From assembly GCA_009781695.1 (NCBI GenBank), contig WQVH01000014.1, positions 1 to 42,314 of the forward strand: a stretch of 42,314 nt of DNA. Direction: 5' to 3'. Source of the DNA: Oscillospiraceae bacterium (GTDB lineage Bacteria > Bacillota > Clostridia > Oscillospirales > Oscillospiraceae). The position numbers and the translations under genes are program-made. The notes beneath the pieces are model-generated. The model made no database searches. It had not been told where the DNA came from and saw nothing but the letters and a program-made list of their open reading frames with translations. Below are positions 8,500 to 16,468 of the stretch, one piece after another (the stretch's first letter is position 1; every line of letters starts with the position of its first letter).

Positions 8500-8928
8500 A
8501 TGTATTCAGAAAAAGTAATGGAGCATTTTGCAAACCCGCGCAATGTGGGCGAAATTGAAGGCGCAAATGCCATCGGAGAAGTAGGTAATGCAAAATGCGG
8601 GGATATTATGAAAATTTTCATGAAAATCGAAAATGACATAATCACCGATGTCAGCTTCAAAACATTCGGTTGCGGTGCAGCCGTAGCCACTTCGTCAATG
8701 GCCACAGAGCTGGTCAAAGGCAAGACCATCAAAGAAGCGCTCAACATCACTAACAAAGCAGTCACCGATGCACTGGACGGCTTGCCGGGCGAAAAACTGC
8801 ATTGCAGTGTACTGGCAGAGCAAGCGATCCGTGCGGCGATCACTGATTATTATAAGAAGAACGCAATGGATCCATTGCCAATCGTAGGCTGTGACCTCAA
8901 TTGTAGTGATTGTGCGAGCGAACACTAG
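8500..8928 (+). CDS. nifU: Fe-S cluster assembly scaffold (NifU N-terminal/IscU type)
   Basis: A 142-residue IscU-like scaffold on which [2Fe-2S]/[4Fe-4S] clusters are built from NifS-derived sulfur. The three cluster cysteines are C33 (AKCGD), C58 (FGCGAA) and C102 (LHCSV), with the accompanying D35. AGGAG just upstream of ATG 8500 sets the start. The C-terminus adds a short cysteine cluster, GCDLNCSDC, not required in canonical IscU; it may bind metal or accept sulfur (inference). It is co-transcribed with nifS upstream and nadA 34 bases downstream. Confidence 0.95.
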   Translation: MYSEKVMEHFANPRNVGEIEGANAIGEVGNAKCGDIMKIFMKIENDIITDVSFKTFGCGAAVATSSMATELVKGKTIKEALNITNKAVTDALDGLPGEKLHCSVLAEQAIRAAITDYYKKNAMDPLPIVGCDLNCSDCASEH

Positions 8929-8962
8929 GCACACCGAAGCACTAAGAGTCGGAGAGTAATAT

Positions 8963-9880
8963 ATGACCATAAAGGAAATTCAAGACAAAATCCTGCAACT
9001 GAAAAAAGAAAAAGACATATGCATCGTAGCCCACAGCTATCAAGCGAGAGAAATCATCGAAATAGCTGACTTTTCAGGGGACTCATATCAGTTGAGTGTT
9101 GAAGCCAGCAAAGTGAGCAACAAGACGGTGATCATGTGCGGTGTCCGCTTCATGGGCGAGACGGTAAAGATCCTTTCCCCGAACAAGACCGTGCTCCTAT
9201 CGAACCCACAGGCCGGGTGCCCTATGGCAGAGCAAATGGACAAAGCGCTCATCAGCTCGGTGAAGCAGCAATATCCCGACTACACTGTCGTTGCCTATAT
9301 CAACACCACCGCAGAGCTTAAGACCATATGTGATGTATGTGTCACTTCATCATCTGCTGTAAAGATTGTCAAAAATATACCGAACAAAAATATACTATTT
9401 TTGCCGGACTGCAACTTGGGCGCATGGGTGGCAAAGCAAGTGCCTGAAAAGAATGTAAAGCTCTTGCAAGGCGGGTGTCCGATCCACGCTGCGGTCAATA
9501 CAGATGATGTGAAAAAGATAAAAGCGCTCCACCCGAACGCACTGGTGCTAGTGCATCCGGAGTGTGTTCCGGCGGTCGTAGATATGGCAGACTATGTCGG
9601 CTCAACTTCCGGAATTATGGAATATGCTGAAAAATCATCCGCCAAAGAATTCATCATCGGAACTGAAATCAGCATTGCCGAGCATTTGCAATATCGATGT
9701 CCGGAAAAGATGTTCTATGGACTATCACATAAGCTGCTGTGTCCGAACATGAGAATCAATACACTGGTCGATGTGTTTAATTGTGTGATCGGTGTTTCCG
9801 GTGAAGAGATCATTTTAGACGATGAAACCATAGCCAAGGCTCATGTCTGTATAGAAAAAATGATTGAACTGGCTAATTAG
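8963..9880 (+). CDS. nadA: quinolinate synthase
   Basis: A 305-residue [4Fe-4S] enzyme that condenses iminoaspartate with dihydroxyacetone phosphate to quinolinate in de novo NAD synthesis. The three cluster cysteines are visible: C86 (GCPMA), C201 (HPEC) and C260 (CPNM). The substrate-site AHSYQ near residue 24 and CGVRFMGET are family features. GGAGAG at 8951-8956 precedes ATG 8963. The normal partners nadB and nadC are not adjacent; placement directly behind nifS-nifU suits an oxygen-sensitive Fe-S enzyme. Confidence 0.95.
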   Translation: MTIKEIQDKILQLKKEKDICIVAHSYQAREIIEIADFSGDSYQLSVEASKVSNKTVIMCGVRFMGETVKILSPNKTVLLSNPQAGCPMAEQMDKALISSVKQQYPDYTVVAYINTTAELKTICDVCVTSSSAVKIVKNIPNKNILFLPDCNLGAWVAKQVPEKNVKLLQGGCPIHAAVNTDDVKKIKALHPNALVLVHPECVPAVVDMADYVGSTSGIMEYAEKSSAKEFIIGTEISIAEHLQYRCPEKMFYGLSHKLLCPNMRINTLVDVFNCVIGVSGEEIILDDETIAKAHVCIEKMIELAN

Positions 9881-9897
9881 TGAAAGAAGGTGCTCAG

Positions 9898-11178
9898 ATG
9901 CAAAAGAAGGATTATAAATTCGAAACAAAACAACTCCACGTTGGACAGGAAACCCCTGACCCCGCAACAGGCTCACGCGCAGTCCCAATCTATGCGACAA
10001 CCTCATATGTATTTAAAGATTTTGAACACGCCGCAGGGCTATTCTCACTAAAAGAGTCCGGCAATATATACACCAGACTAGGCAACCCGACCTCCGATAT
10101 ATTTGAACAACGCATCGCAGCCCTCGAAGGCGGCGTAGCAGCAATTGCCACATCTTCGGGCGCGGCAGCGGTGAGCTATGCCATACAGAACATTGCAACC
10201 GCCGGACACAACATCGTATCAGATAAACGTGTGTATGGCGGCACATACAGCCTATTTGCCAACACACTGCCTGATTTTGGCGTGACGACTAAATTTGTCG
10301 ATGGTGAAAATCCGGAGCATTTCGACCGCGCAATCGATGAAAATACCAGAGCTATTTTTATAGAGACATTTGGTAATCCGAACTCCACCATGGTTGATGT
10401 AGACGCAGTGGCCGAAATTGCACACAAACACGGCATCCCGCTGATTGTGGACAATACATTTGCGACACCATACCTGTTTCGCCCGATTGAACACGGTGCG
10501 GATGTAGTAATACATTCCACCACCAAATTCATTGGCGGTCACGGCACGGTGATTGGCGGCGTTATTGTAGATTCCGGCAAGTTTGACTGGGCAGCCAATG
10601 ACAAATTCCCGGGACTATCTCAGCCCAATCCGAGTTATCATGGTGTCGTACTGACGGATGTGGTAGGGAGCTTGGCATATGTCATTAAAATTAGAGTAAC
10701 ACTCATGAGAGATACCGGCGCAACGATTAGCCCATTTCATTCATTCTTGTTCTTGCAAGGTCTGGAGACCCTTTCGCTCAGAGTGGAGCGCCATGTCGAA
10801 AATGCGCTCAAAGTCGTAGACTTTCTCAATGGACATCCGAAAGTTGAAGTAGTCAATCACCCGAAATTAGAGAGCCATCCTGACCATGCACTGTATAAAA
10901 AATACTTCCCGAATGGTGCTGGTTCTATTTTTACATTTGAAATAAGAGGCGGCAGAGACGGCGCAAAAGCATTTATTGACAAATTAGAGCTTGTCTCACT
11001 GCTGGCCAATGTAGCTGACTCTAAATCCTTGGTTATACACCCCGCCACGACTACGCACTCCCAGCTGAGTGCGGATGAAATGGCTGCACAAGGAATAAAG
11101 CCCAATTCTATCAGACTATCCATAGGAACAGAGCATATAGACGATATACTTGCCGACATAGCACAAGCGCTGAGCTAG
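9898..11178 (+). CDS. metY: O-acetylhomoserine sulfhydrylase (Cys/Met metabolism PLP enzyme)
   Basis: A 426-residue PLP enzyme of the Cys/Met-metabolism family. The PLP lysine is K210 in [11 protein letters not shown]. The length and the long insert after GGHGT fit O-acetylhomoserine aminocarboxypropyltransferase, which makes homocysteine from O-acetylhomoserine and sulfide. A methionine gamma-lyase role is less likely on length but cannot be excluded by eye. A GTG at 9880 overlaps the nadA stop, but AAGGTG at 9886-9891 points to ATG 9898. It sits with cysK and cysE, so sulfide is its probable sulfur source. Confidence 0.88.
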   Translation: MQKKDYKFETKQLHVGQETPDPATGSRAVPIYATTSYVFKDFEHAAGLFSLKESGNIYTRLGNPTSDIFEQRIAALEGGVAAIATSSGAAAVSYAIQNIATAGHNIVSDKRVYGGTYSLFANTLPDFGVTTKFVDGENPEHFDRAIDENTRAIFIETFGNPNSTMVDVDAVAEIAHKHGIPLIVDNTFATPYLFRPIEHGADVVIHSTTKFIGGHGTVIGGVIVDSGKFDWAANDKFPGLSQPNPSYHGVVLTDVVGSLAYVIKIRVTLMRDTGATISPFHSFLFLQGLETLSLRVERHVENALKVVDFLNGHPKVEVVNHPKLESHPDHALYKKYFPNGAGSIFTFEIRGGRDGAKAFIDKLELVSLLANVADSKSLVIHPATTTHSQLSADEMAAQGIKPNSIRLSIGTEHIDDILADIAQALS

Positions 11179-11199
11179 CGAGATGGGAGCATTTTCGTT

Positions 11200-12129
11200 A
11201 TGCAAATAACTCAGAACGTATCAGACCTGATCGGCCAAACGCCGCTGCTGGAACTATCCAGAATACGCAGCGCCTATAGATTAAATGCCAGAATCATTGC
11301 CAAACTGGAATACTTTAACCCAGCGGGGAGCGTCAAAGACAGAATCGCCAATGCGATGATCGAAGATGCAGAGCAAAAAGGACTGCTACAACCCGGAGCA
11401 GTGATCATAGAGCCAACCAGTGGGAACACAGGCATTGGACTGGCAGCGGTCTGTGCATCTAAGGGCTATAAAGTGATCCTGACCATGCCCGAAACCATGA
11501 GTGTGGAAAGGCGCAGCCTGCTCAAAGCTTATGGTGCGCAAATTGTCTTGACCGCAGGTGCAAAAGGCATGAAAGGCGCAATAGACAAAGCAGAAGAACT
11601 GGCCAAAGAGATCACAGGCAGCTTCATTCCGGGACAGTTCTCAAATCCCGCAAACCCCGCCGTACACACAGCGACAACCGGCCCTGAAATTTGGAAGCAA
11701 ACCGATGGACAAGTGGATGTATTCGTAGCGGGAGTGGGTACAGGCGGAACCATCACAGGGGTCGGAACATATCTGAAATCAAAGCATCCGAATATAAGCA
11801 TCATTGCAGTCGAGCCGGATGACTCGCCGATGCTCTCAGAAGGGATAAGCGGCCCGCACAAAATCCAAGGCATCGGTGCAGGGTTTATTCCGGAAATTCT
11901 AAATACTTCGATATATGATGAAATCATCAGGGTCAAAAGTGACGATGCACTGAGCGCCGCTAAAGACATCGCCCATTTAGAAGGTGTTCTGGTGGGTATT
12001 TCGTCCGGTGCGGCAGTCTGGGCAGCCGCTCAAATAGCCAAGCGACCTGAATATGAGGGAAAGATCATAGTGGTCATGTTACCCGACACCGGAGAGCGTT
12101 ACCTATCTACCTTAATGCTCGATACGTAG
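11200..12129 (+). CDS. cysK: cysteine synthase A (O-acetylserine sulfhydrylase)
   Basis: A 309-residue fold-type II PLP enzyme combining O-acetylserine with sulfide to make cysteine. The PLP lysine is K46 in [15 protein letters not shown] at 73-78 binds the substrate carboxylate; the glycine-rich phosphate loop GTGGT and C-terminal [11 protein letters not shown] are present. GGGAG at 11185-11189 precedes ATG 11200. It lies directly upstream of cysE, which makes its substrate and is its usual partner in the cysteine synthase complex. Confidence 0.95.
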   Translation: MQITQNVSDLIGQTPLLELSRIRSAYRLNARIIAKLEYFNPAGSVKDRIANAMIEDAEQKGLLQPGAVIIEPTSGNTGIGLAAVCASKGYKVILTMPETMSVERRSLLKAYGAQIVLTAGAKGMKGAIDKAEELAKEITGSFIPGQFSNPANPAVHTATTGPEIWKQTDGQVDVFVAGVGTGGTITGVGTYLKSKHPNISIIAVEPDDSPMLSEGISGPHKIQGIGAGFIPEILNTSIYDEIIRVKSDDALSAAKDIAHLEGVLVGISSGAAVWAAAQIAKRPEYEGKIIVVMLPDTGERYLSTLMLDT

Positions 12130-12173
12130 GATGCGATTTGAAAGGTACTTGATTAAATAACAAAGAGGTGCGC

Positions 12174-12995
12174 ATGAACACCAACGACTTCATCAGCGGA
12201 GCAACAACCAAACTCCTTGAAGGACACCGCACATTCATAAAACAGGAAAAACTCAACGCATACCCCAGCAAAGAAAAAATAATTGAAATACTCAGAAAAA
12301 TCGAAATGGCAGTATTTCCCGGATTCTTCGACAAAGTAGCAGGCGCAATGGCACAAGACATTTGGCTTTCGCACCTGCTCGAAGATATTCGCATCAAACT
12401 CACTCAAGAAATCAAGACCGCCATGATCAGGCAAGAAGACAATACCAGCGCTGAACTGACAGCCTGTAAAGTGGCAGCCAAACTCATAGAACAACTCGCA
12501 GACATCCAAAAACTGCTGCAAAAAGACGCCCAAGCGGGATTTGCCGGAGACCCTGCCGCATTGAGCATCGATGAGATTGTATTGACTTATCCCGGATTCT
12601 ATGCGGTTTTCGTGCATAGAATCGCGCACTTCTTATTTACCGAAAACGTACCGATCATCCCTCGGATGATGAGTGAACATGCCCACAGCAAAACCGGAAT
12701 TGATGTACATCCGGGCGCGAAGATTGGCGAATACTTCTTTATTGACCACGGCACCGGAGTAGTCATCGGTGAAACGACAACGATAGGGAATAATGTCAAA
12801 ATCTATCAAGGCGTTACCCTTGGTGCACTATCGACCAGAAGCGGGCAGAAACTCGCCGGAACCAAGCGGCATCCCACCATAGGAGACAATGTCACAATTT
12901 ATGCAGGTACCACAATCCTCGGCGGCGAAACAATCATTGCATCAGACATTACCATTGGCGGCAATCAATTTATAACAAAATCTATTTTGAAATAG
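12174..12995 (+). CDS. cysE: serine O-acetyltransferase, long (EpsC-like) form
   Basis: A 273-residue acetyl-CoA-dependent acyltransferase that makes O-acetylserine. The first 150 residues are helical; the C-terminal third is a left-handed beta helix of hexapeptide repeats (HPGAKIGEYFFIDHG, then VVIGETTTIG) carrying the catalytic DHGTG histidine. It has the long N-terminus of EpsC-type enzymes. AGAGG at 12164-12168 overlaps a GTG at 12168, so ATG 12174 is the likelier start. It ends in ...TKSILK and lacks the long C-terminal tail with the terminal isoleucine that inserts into CysK in E. coli, so complex formation with CysK is uncertain. Confidence 0.92.
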   Translation: MNTNDFISGATTKLLEGHRTFIKQEKLNAYPSKEKIIEILRKIEMAVFPGFFDKVAGAMAQDIWLSHLLEDIRIKLTQEIKTAMIRQEDNTSAELTACKVAAKLIEQLADIQKLLQKDAQAGFAGDPAALSIDEIVLTYPGFYAVFVHRIAHFLFTENVPIIPRMMSEHAHSKTGIDVHPGAKIGEYFFIDHGTGVVIGETTTIGNNVKIYQGVTLGALSTRSGQKLAGTKRHPTIGDNVTIYAGTTILGGETIIASDITIGGNQFITKSILK

Positions 12996-13034
12996 ACGAA
13001 ATAGACATAGAGTAACTCGGAAGATCCACCACCT

Positions 13035-13070
13035 GCCATGATGACAGCACTGATGCGCATCCATCATGGC
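13035..13070. repeat. nested inverted repeat downstream of cysE
   Basis: GCCATGATG (13035-13043) pairs perfectly with CATCATGGC (13062-13070); directly inside the right arm lies the perfect palindrome GATGCGCATC (13052-13061). No T-run follows on either strand, so a standard intrinsic terminator is not supported. It could be a 3' mRNA-stabilising hairpin of the cysE transcript or a binding site. Confidence 0.5.
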
Positions 13071-13232
13071 CGTAGGCATACCACAATATGTGTTTAATTA
13101 AATGACATCCAACATTTTCAGCTGTGACATTTCAATAATAAGAGACTGTTGCAAACCGCAAATCATATACTATATGAGTAATGAATTTTATGTGAACACT
13201 GACTATTGGACACTTTGCCCAAAGTAGAACTA

Positions 13233-13260
13233 TTGCTTTCAAGCATTTTTGTGATATAAT
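13233..13260 (+). promoter_or_regulatory. sigma-A-type promoter of gadB
   Basis: TTGCTT (13233-13238), a 16-base spacer and TATAAT (13255-13260). Transcription should begin near 13267, leaving an unusually long leader before ATG 13383. Confidence 0.6.
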
Positions 13261-13382
13261 GAATATTATCAATCCATTTACAAACTATGGCTAAAGAGTG
13301 AACGAAAGGAGTCTTATACATCCCGCAGCAATAAGGCAGTCTCGGCAACGCCGATCACATGAGTAAATAGGGAGGTATTGTT

Positions 13383-14759
13383 ATGTTACACAATTTCCGT
13401 GACAGTCTATCAATCAATCCGGTCTTTGCTCGCCCGGGCGAAGCAGGTTCTATTCATAAGTATACCCTGCCCAAAGAACCCATGCTTCCGGAAACCGCCT
13501 ACCAAATCGTGCATGACGAATCCATGTTAGACGGCAACGCACGCCTGAATCTGGCGACATTTGTCTCAACTTGGATGGATCAGTACGCTGACAAGCTCTA
13601 CACAGAAGCTTATGACAAAAACGCCATAGACAAAGATGAGTACCCACAGACTGCCGCAATCGAGACTTATTGCTGGCGGATTTTAGCCGATCTGTGGCAC
13701 GCACCCGATCCGTCTAAGGCCATTGGTTGCTCCACTACCGGATCATCCGAAGCCTGTATGCTGGGCGGTCTGGCGCTCAAGCGCCGCTGGCAAGAGATGC
13801 GGCGCGCAAATGGCCAGTGCACAGACAAACCCAACCTCATCATGAGCAGTGCAGTTCAGGTATGTTGGGAGAAATTCTGCAATTACTTTGATGTCGAGCC
13901 GCGCTATGTACCCATCAGTCTTGAGCACAAAGTGCTCGATGGCTTTGAGCTTGAAAAATACGTAGATGAGCATACGATCGGCGTAGTGGCAATACTCGGC
14001 GTGACCTACACAGGCATGTATGAACCTGTGCACAAAATCTCGAAGGCCTTGGATGAAATCCAAAAAAAGACAGGACTGGATATTATGATCCATGTGGACG
14101 GCGCATCAGGTGCTATGATCGCACCATTCGTGCAGCCCAATCTCATTTGGGACTTTAAGCTTCCACGAGTCGCATCAATCAACACATCAGGTCATAAATA
14201 CGGACTGGTCTATCCGGGTCTTGGATGGGTCGTTTGGAGGTCGGCAGATCTGCTTTCCGAAAATCTGATCTTCAAAGTCAGCTACCTCGGCGGAGAGATG
14301 CCCACTTTCGCCCTGAACTTCTCACGTCCGGGCGCACAGATTCTGCTTCAATACTGGGCATTTCTGCGCTATGGCTACACAGGGTACAGATCTGTTCAAG
14401 AGGCAACCATGCAAGTGGCGCAGTATCTTGCAAGCGAAATTGCGAAACTGGGTCCTTTCGAGCTATGGAATGATGCCTCGGATATTCCTGTTTTTGCATG
14501 GGTGCTCAAGCCTGATCCCAACAGAAATTGGACACTGTATGATCTTTCGGATCGCTTGCGCATGAAGGGCTGGCAAATCCCGGCCTATCCGATGCCCGGG
14601 GACTTAACAGATATCACAGTCCAGCGTATTGTCGTTCGCAATGGCTTGAGTATGGATCTTGCAGGCCGCCTAATCGATGACATCCGCGCCCAAATAGAAC
14701 ATCTGGATACGGTCAATGTGAAGACACCCACTGTTGGCAACGGAGTTTTTCATCACTAG
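13383..14759 (+). CDS. gadB: glutamate decarboxylase
   Basis: A 458-residue PLP enzyme converting glutamate and a proton to GABA and CO2 in the cytoplasm. The PLP lysine is K272 in NTSGHKYGLVYPG, and IHVDGASGA carries the ring-stacking aspartate. The length matches E. coli GadB (466). The protein ends GNGVFHH; E. coli GadB ends with a His-Thr pair whose histidine plugs the active site at neutral pH, so a similar pH switch is plausible (inference). GGGAGG at 13370-13375, seven bases upstream, fixes the start. It is paired with the antiporter gene 123 bases downstream. Confidence 0.95.
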   Translation: MLHNFRDSLSINPVFARPGEAGSIHKYTLPKEPMLPETAYQIVHDESMLDGNARLNLATFVSTWMDQYADKLYTEAYDKNAIDKDEYPQTAAIETYCWRILADLWHAPDPSKAIGCSTTGSSEACMLGGLALKRRWQEMRRANGQCTDKPNLIMSSAVQVCWEKFCNYFDVEPRYVPISLEHKVLDGFELEKYVDEHTIGVVAILGVTYTGMYEPVHKISKALDEIQKKTGLDIMIHVDGASGAMIAPFVQPNLIWDFKLPRVASINTSGHKYGLVYPGLGWVVWRSADLLSENLIFKVSYLGGEMPTFALNFSRPGAQILLQYWAFLRYGYTGYRSVQEATMQVAQYLASEIAKLGPFELWNDASDIPVFAWVLKPDPNRNWTLYDLSDRLRMKGWQIPAYPMPGDLTDITVQRIVVRNGLSMDLAGRLIDDIRAQIEHLDTVNVKTPTVGNGVFHH

Positions 14760-14866
14760 TACTTCATTCTCGAAATAAGTTTGCAAAGATTGTGGTAGGT
14801 TTTTTCGTCTGGCAAGGCAAAAAACTGCAGTATCAATGGCCTTTCATACAGTAACACAACCAATGT

Positions 14867-14875
14867 GGGGGGGGG
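14867..14875 (+). promoter_or_regulatory. nine-G tract serving as ribosome binding site of gadC
   Basis: An uninterrupted run of nine G residues lies seven bases before ATG 14883 and is the only candidate ribosome binding site. Homopolymeric tracts of this length are slippage-prone, so the spacing to the start codon could vary within a population. Confidence 0.6.
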
Positions 14876-14882
14876 ATTTAAC

Positions 14883-16301
14883 ATGAACGCTAATAATAAA
14901 ACTGCCGGCATTTCCATATTTCAAATGGCCATCATGACCACGATCGCTGTAGCATCGCTGCGCGGCTTACCGGCAATGGCTATAATGGGTTGGTCTTCAA
15001 TCGTCATGTATTTGGTTCCTGCGCTGTTGTTTCTCGTTCCGACCGCTTTAGTCGGAGCTGAACTAGGCACTACTTATAAAGGTGGCGTGTATGTTTGGGT
15101 TCGTGAAGCGTTCGGCAATCGCTTTGGCTTTGTAGCGGTTTGGCTGCAATGGATACAAAATGTAGTCTGGTATCCTATTCAGCTCGCCTTCGTGGCAGCA
15201 GCCATTGCCTTTATGATCGGTCAGGGAGACTTAGCAAATCAAGGACTTTTCATTGGCATCATGATCATCGCTGTGTATTGGCTGGCGACCTTCCTCGCAT
15301 TGTTGGGCGGTAATATATTTGCAAAAGTAGGCTCTATAGGCGGCTTCGTCGGTACATTGATTCCCGCCGGAATACTCATCGTACTCGGAGCGCTTTGGCT
15401 GGGGACATCGCAGACCATTTCTGTGGACTTCACGCAGAGTACGTTTATTCCACCCATTGCGGGGCTTGCCTCGTTCGTGCTGCTCGTCAGCAATGTGCTC
15501 TCTTATGCCGGTATGGAGATGAATGCAGTACATGCCGGAGACATGAAAGATCCAAAACGCGGCTTTACCAAATCAATGCTCATCGCATTTATACTGATCT
15601 TAGCGATATTCATTCTGCCTACTTTAGCTATAGCCATTGCAGTTCCGAAAGCACAGCTCGGCATGGCCAATGGTATTATGGTGGCTTTCCAGACATTCTT
15701 TAACACTTGGAACGTGGGTTGGCTCACCAATGTGCTCTCAGGAGCGATTGCCTTTGGCGCACTCGCCTCCGTCGTCACATGGGTTGCCGGTCCGTCACGC
15801 GGTGTCATGGATGCTGCCAAAACAGGGCTTCTGCCTTCGGTATTGCAGAAGCAAAACAAGAGAAATGTACAGGTTGGAATTCTCATCCCCCAAGGGATCA
15901 TCGTCACATTACTGGCACTGATCTATGTACTGATCCCTAATGTCTCTGATGTATTTATGGCACTCATCGGTATGGCAGCAGCGCTATATGTCATCATGTA
16001 TATCATGATGTTCGCTGCGGCAATGTCACTGCGCAAGAAAGAACCCAATGTGCAGCGCGGTTACAAAGTACCGATACTGGGCTTTATCGCAAGTGTTGGG
16101 CTGATTGCCTGTGTACTTGCACTGGTCATGAGCTTTGTCCCGGCTACAGGAGAAACGGCGATACCAACATCGTTGTACCCGCTGGTGGTCGCAGCAGTGG
16201 TCGTTGTGCTCGGTGTGCCGCCATTTATATTCTATGCTGCACGCAAGGCCAAGTGGGATATGCGCTCAGCGGAAGAAAAGAACAAAGAACCTCATATATG
16301 A
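14883..16301 (+). CDS. gadC: glutamate/GABA antiporter (APC family, GadC-like)
   Basis: A 472-residue inner-membrane permease with about 12 hydrophobic helices. Family features include the N-terminal PAMAIMGWSS and GGVYVWVREAFG segments, SYAGMEMNAVHAGDMKDP and WVAGPSRGVMDAAKTG. It should exchange external glutamate for internal GABA, completing the proton-consuming cycle with GadB. ATG 14883 is preferred over the GTG at 14865 because the G-tract lies between them. E. coli GadC has 511 residues and a C-terminal plug that closes the pore at neutral pH; here only about 20 residues follow the last helix, so that plug seems absent. Confidence 0.88.
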   Translation: MNANNKTAGISIFQMAIMTTIAVASLRGLPAMAIMGWSSIVMYLVPALLFLVPTALVGAELGTTYKGGVYVWVREAFGNRFGFVAVWLQWIQNVVWYPIQLAFVAAAIAFMIGQGDLANQGLFIGIMIIAVYWLATFLALLGGNIFAKVGSIGGFVGTLIPAGILIVLGALWLGTSQTISVDFTQSTFIPPIAGLASFVLLVSNVLSYAGMEMNAVHAGDMKDPKRGFTKSMLIAFILILAIFILPTLAIAIAVPKAQLGMANGIMVAFQTFFNTWNVGWLTNVLSGAIAFGALASVVTWVAGPSRGVMDAAKTGLLPSVLQKQNKRNVQVGILIPQGIIVTLLALIYVLIPNVSDVFMALIGMAAALYVIMYIMMFAAAMSLRKKEPNVQRGYKVPILGFIASVGLIACVLALVMSFVPATGETAIPTSLYPLVVAAVVVVLGVPPFIFYAARKAKWDMRSAEEKNKEPHI

Positions 16302-16380
16302 CAATGAAATGGCCTTGAAAGTCAGTGAAATATGGTCTCGAAGTCGTAAAAATGCGTTTGCTTGACAAATGCTTGCAATT

Positions 16381-16418
16381 ACATCAAGTGGCTATCGCTC
16401 ACGATAGCCACTTGATGT
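16381..16418. terminator. strong hairpin between gadC and the HD-GYP gene
   Basis: A perfect 17-bp stem (16381-16397 with 16402-16418) with loop CTCA, followed on the plus strand by TTCTTTT. It lies between the ends of two converging genes and can serve gadC; its long stem suggests it may work for the opposing transcript too, though no clean T-run follows on the minus strand. Confidence 0.8.
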
Positions 16419-16468
16419 TCTTTTGATATAGGTTGTAATGTACGGCTCTATGTGTAATTCCTCGCGCT

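Larger units (their letters stand above)
12996..13382. other. intergenic stretch: inverted repeat, gad promoter and long leader
   Basis: This 387-base gap holds an inverted repeat at 13035-13070, the gadB promoter at 13233-13260 and an untranslated leader of about 115 bases before gadB. The leader contains AAAGGAG at about 13306-13311 with no clear start codon after it, and a small hairpin (TCGGC-AAC-GCCGA) near 13340-13352. No gene is visible. Confidence 0.55.

Noticed and set aside
7935-8843. Minus-strand frames of 140-155 codons under nifS and nifU
   Set aside because: Both sense genes are certain, the reverse translations are Ser/Pro/Thr-rich with no family features, and no promoter or binding site supports them.
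14780-14830. Terminator between gadB and gadC (GTTTTTT ... AAAAAAC)
   Set aside because: The potential stem is only A-T pairs with a 13-base loop and no G-C core; it would be too weak to end transcription, so gadB and gadC are probably co-transcribed.
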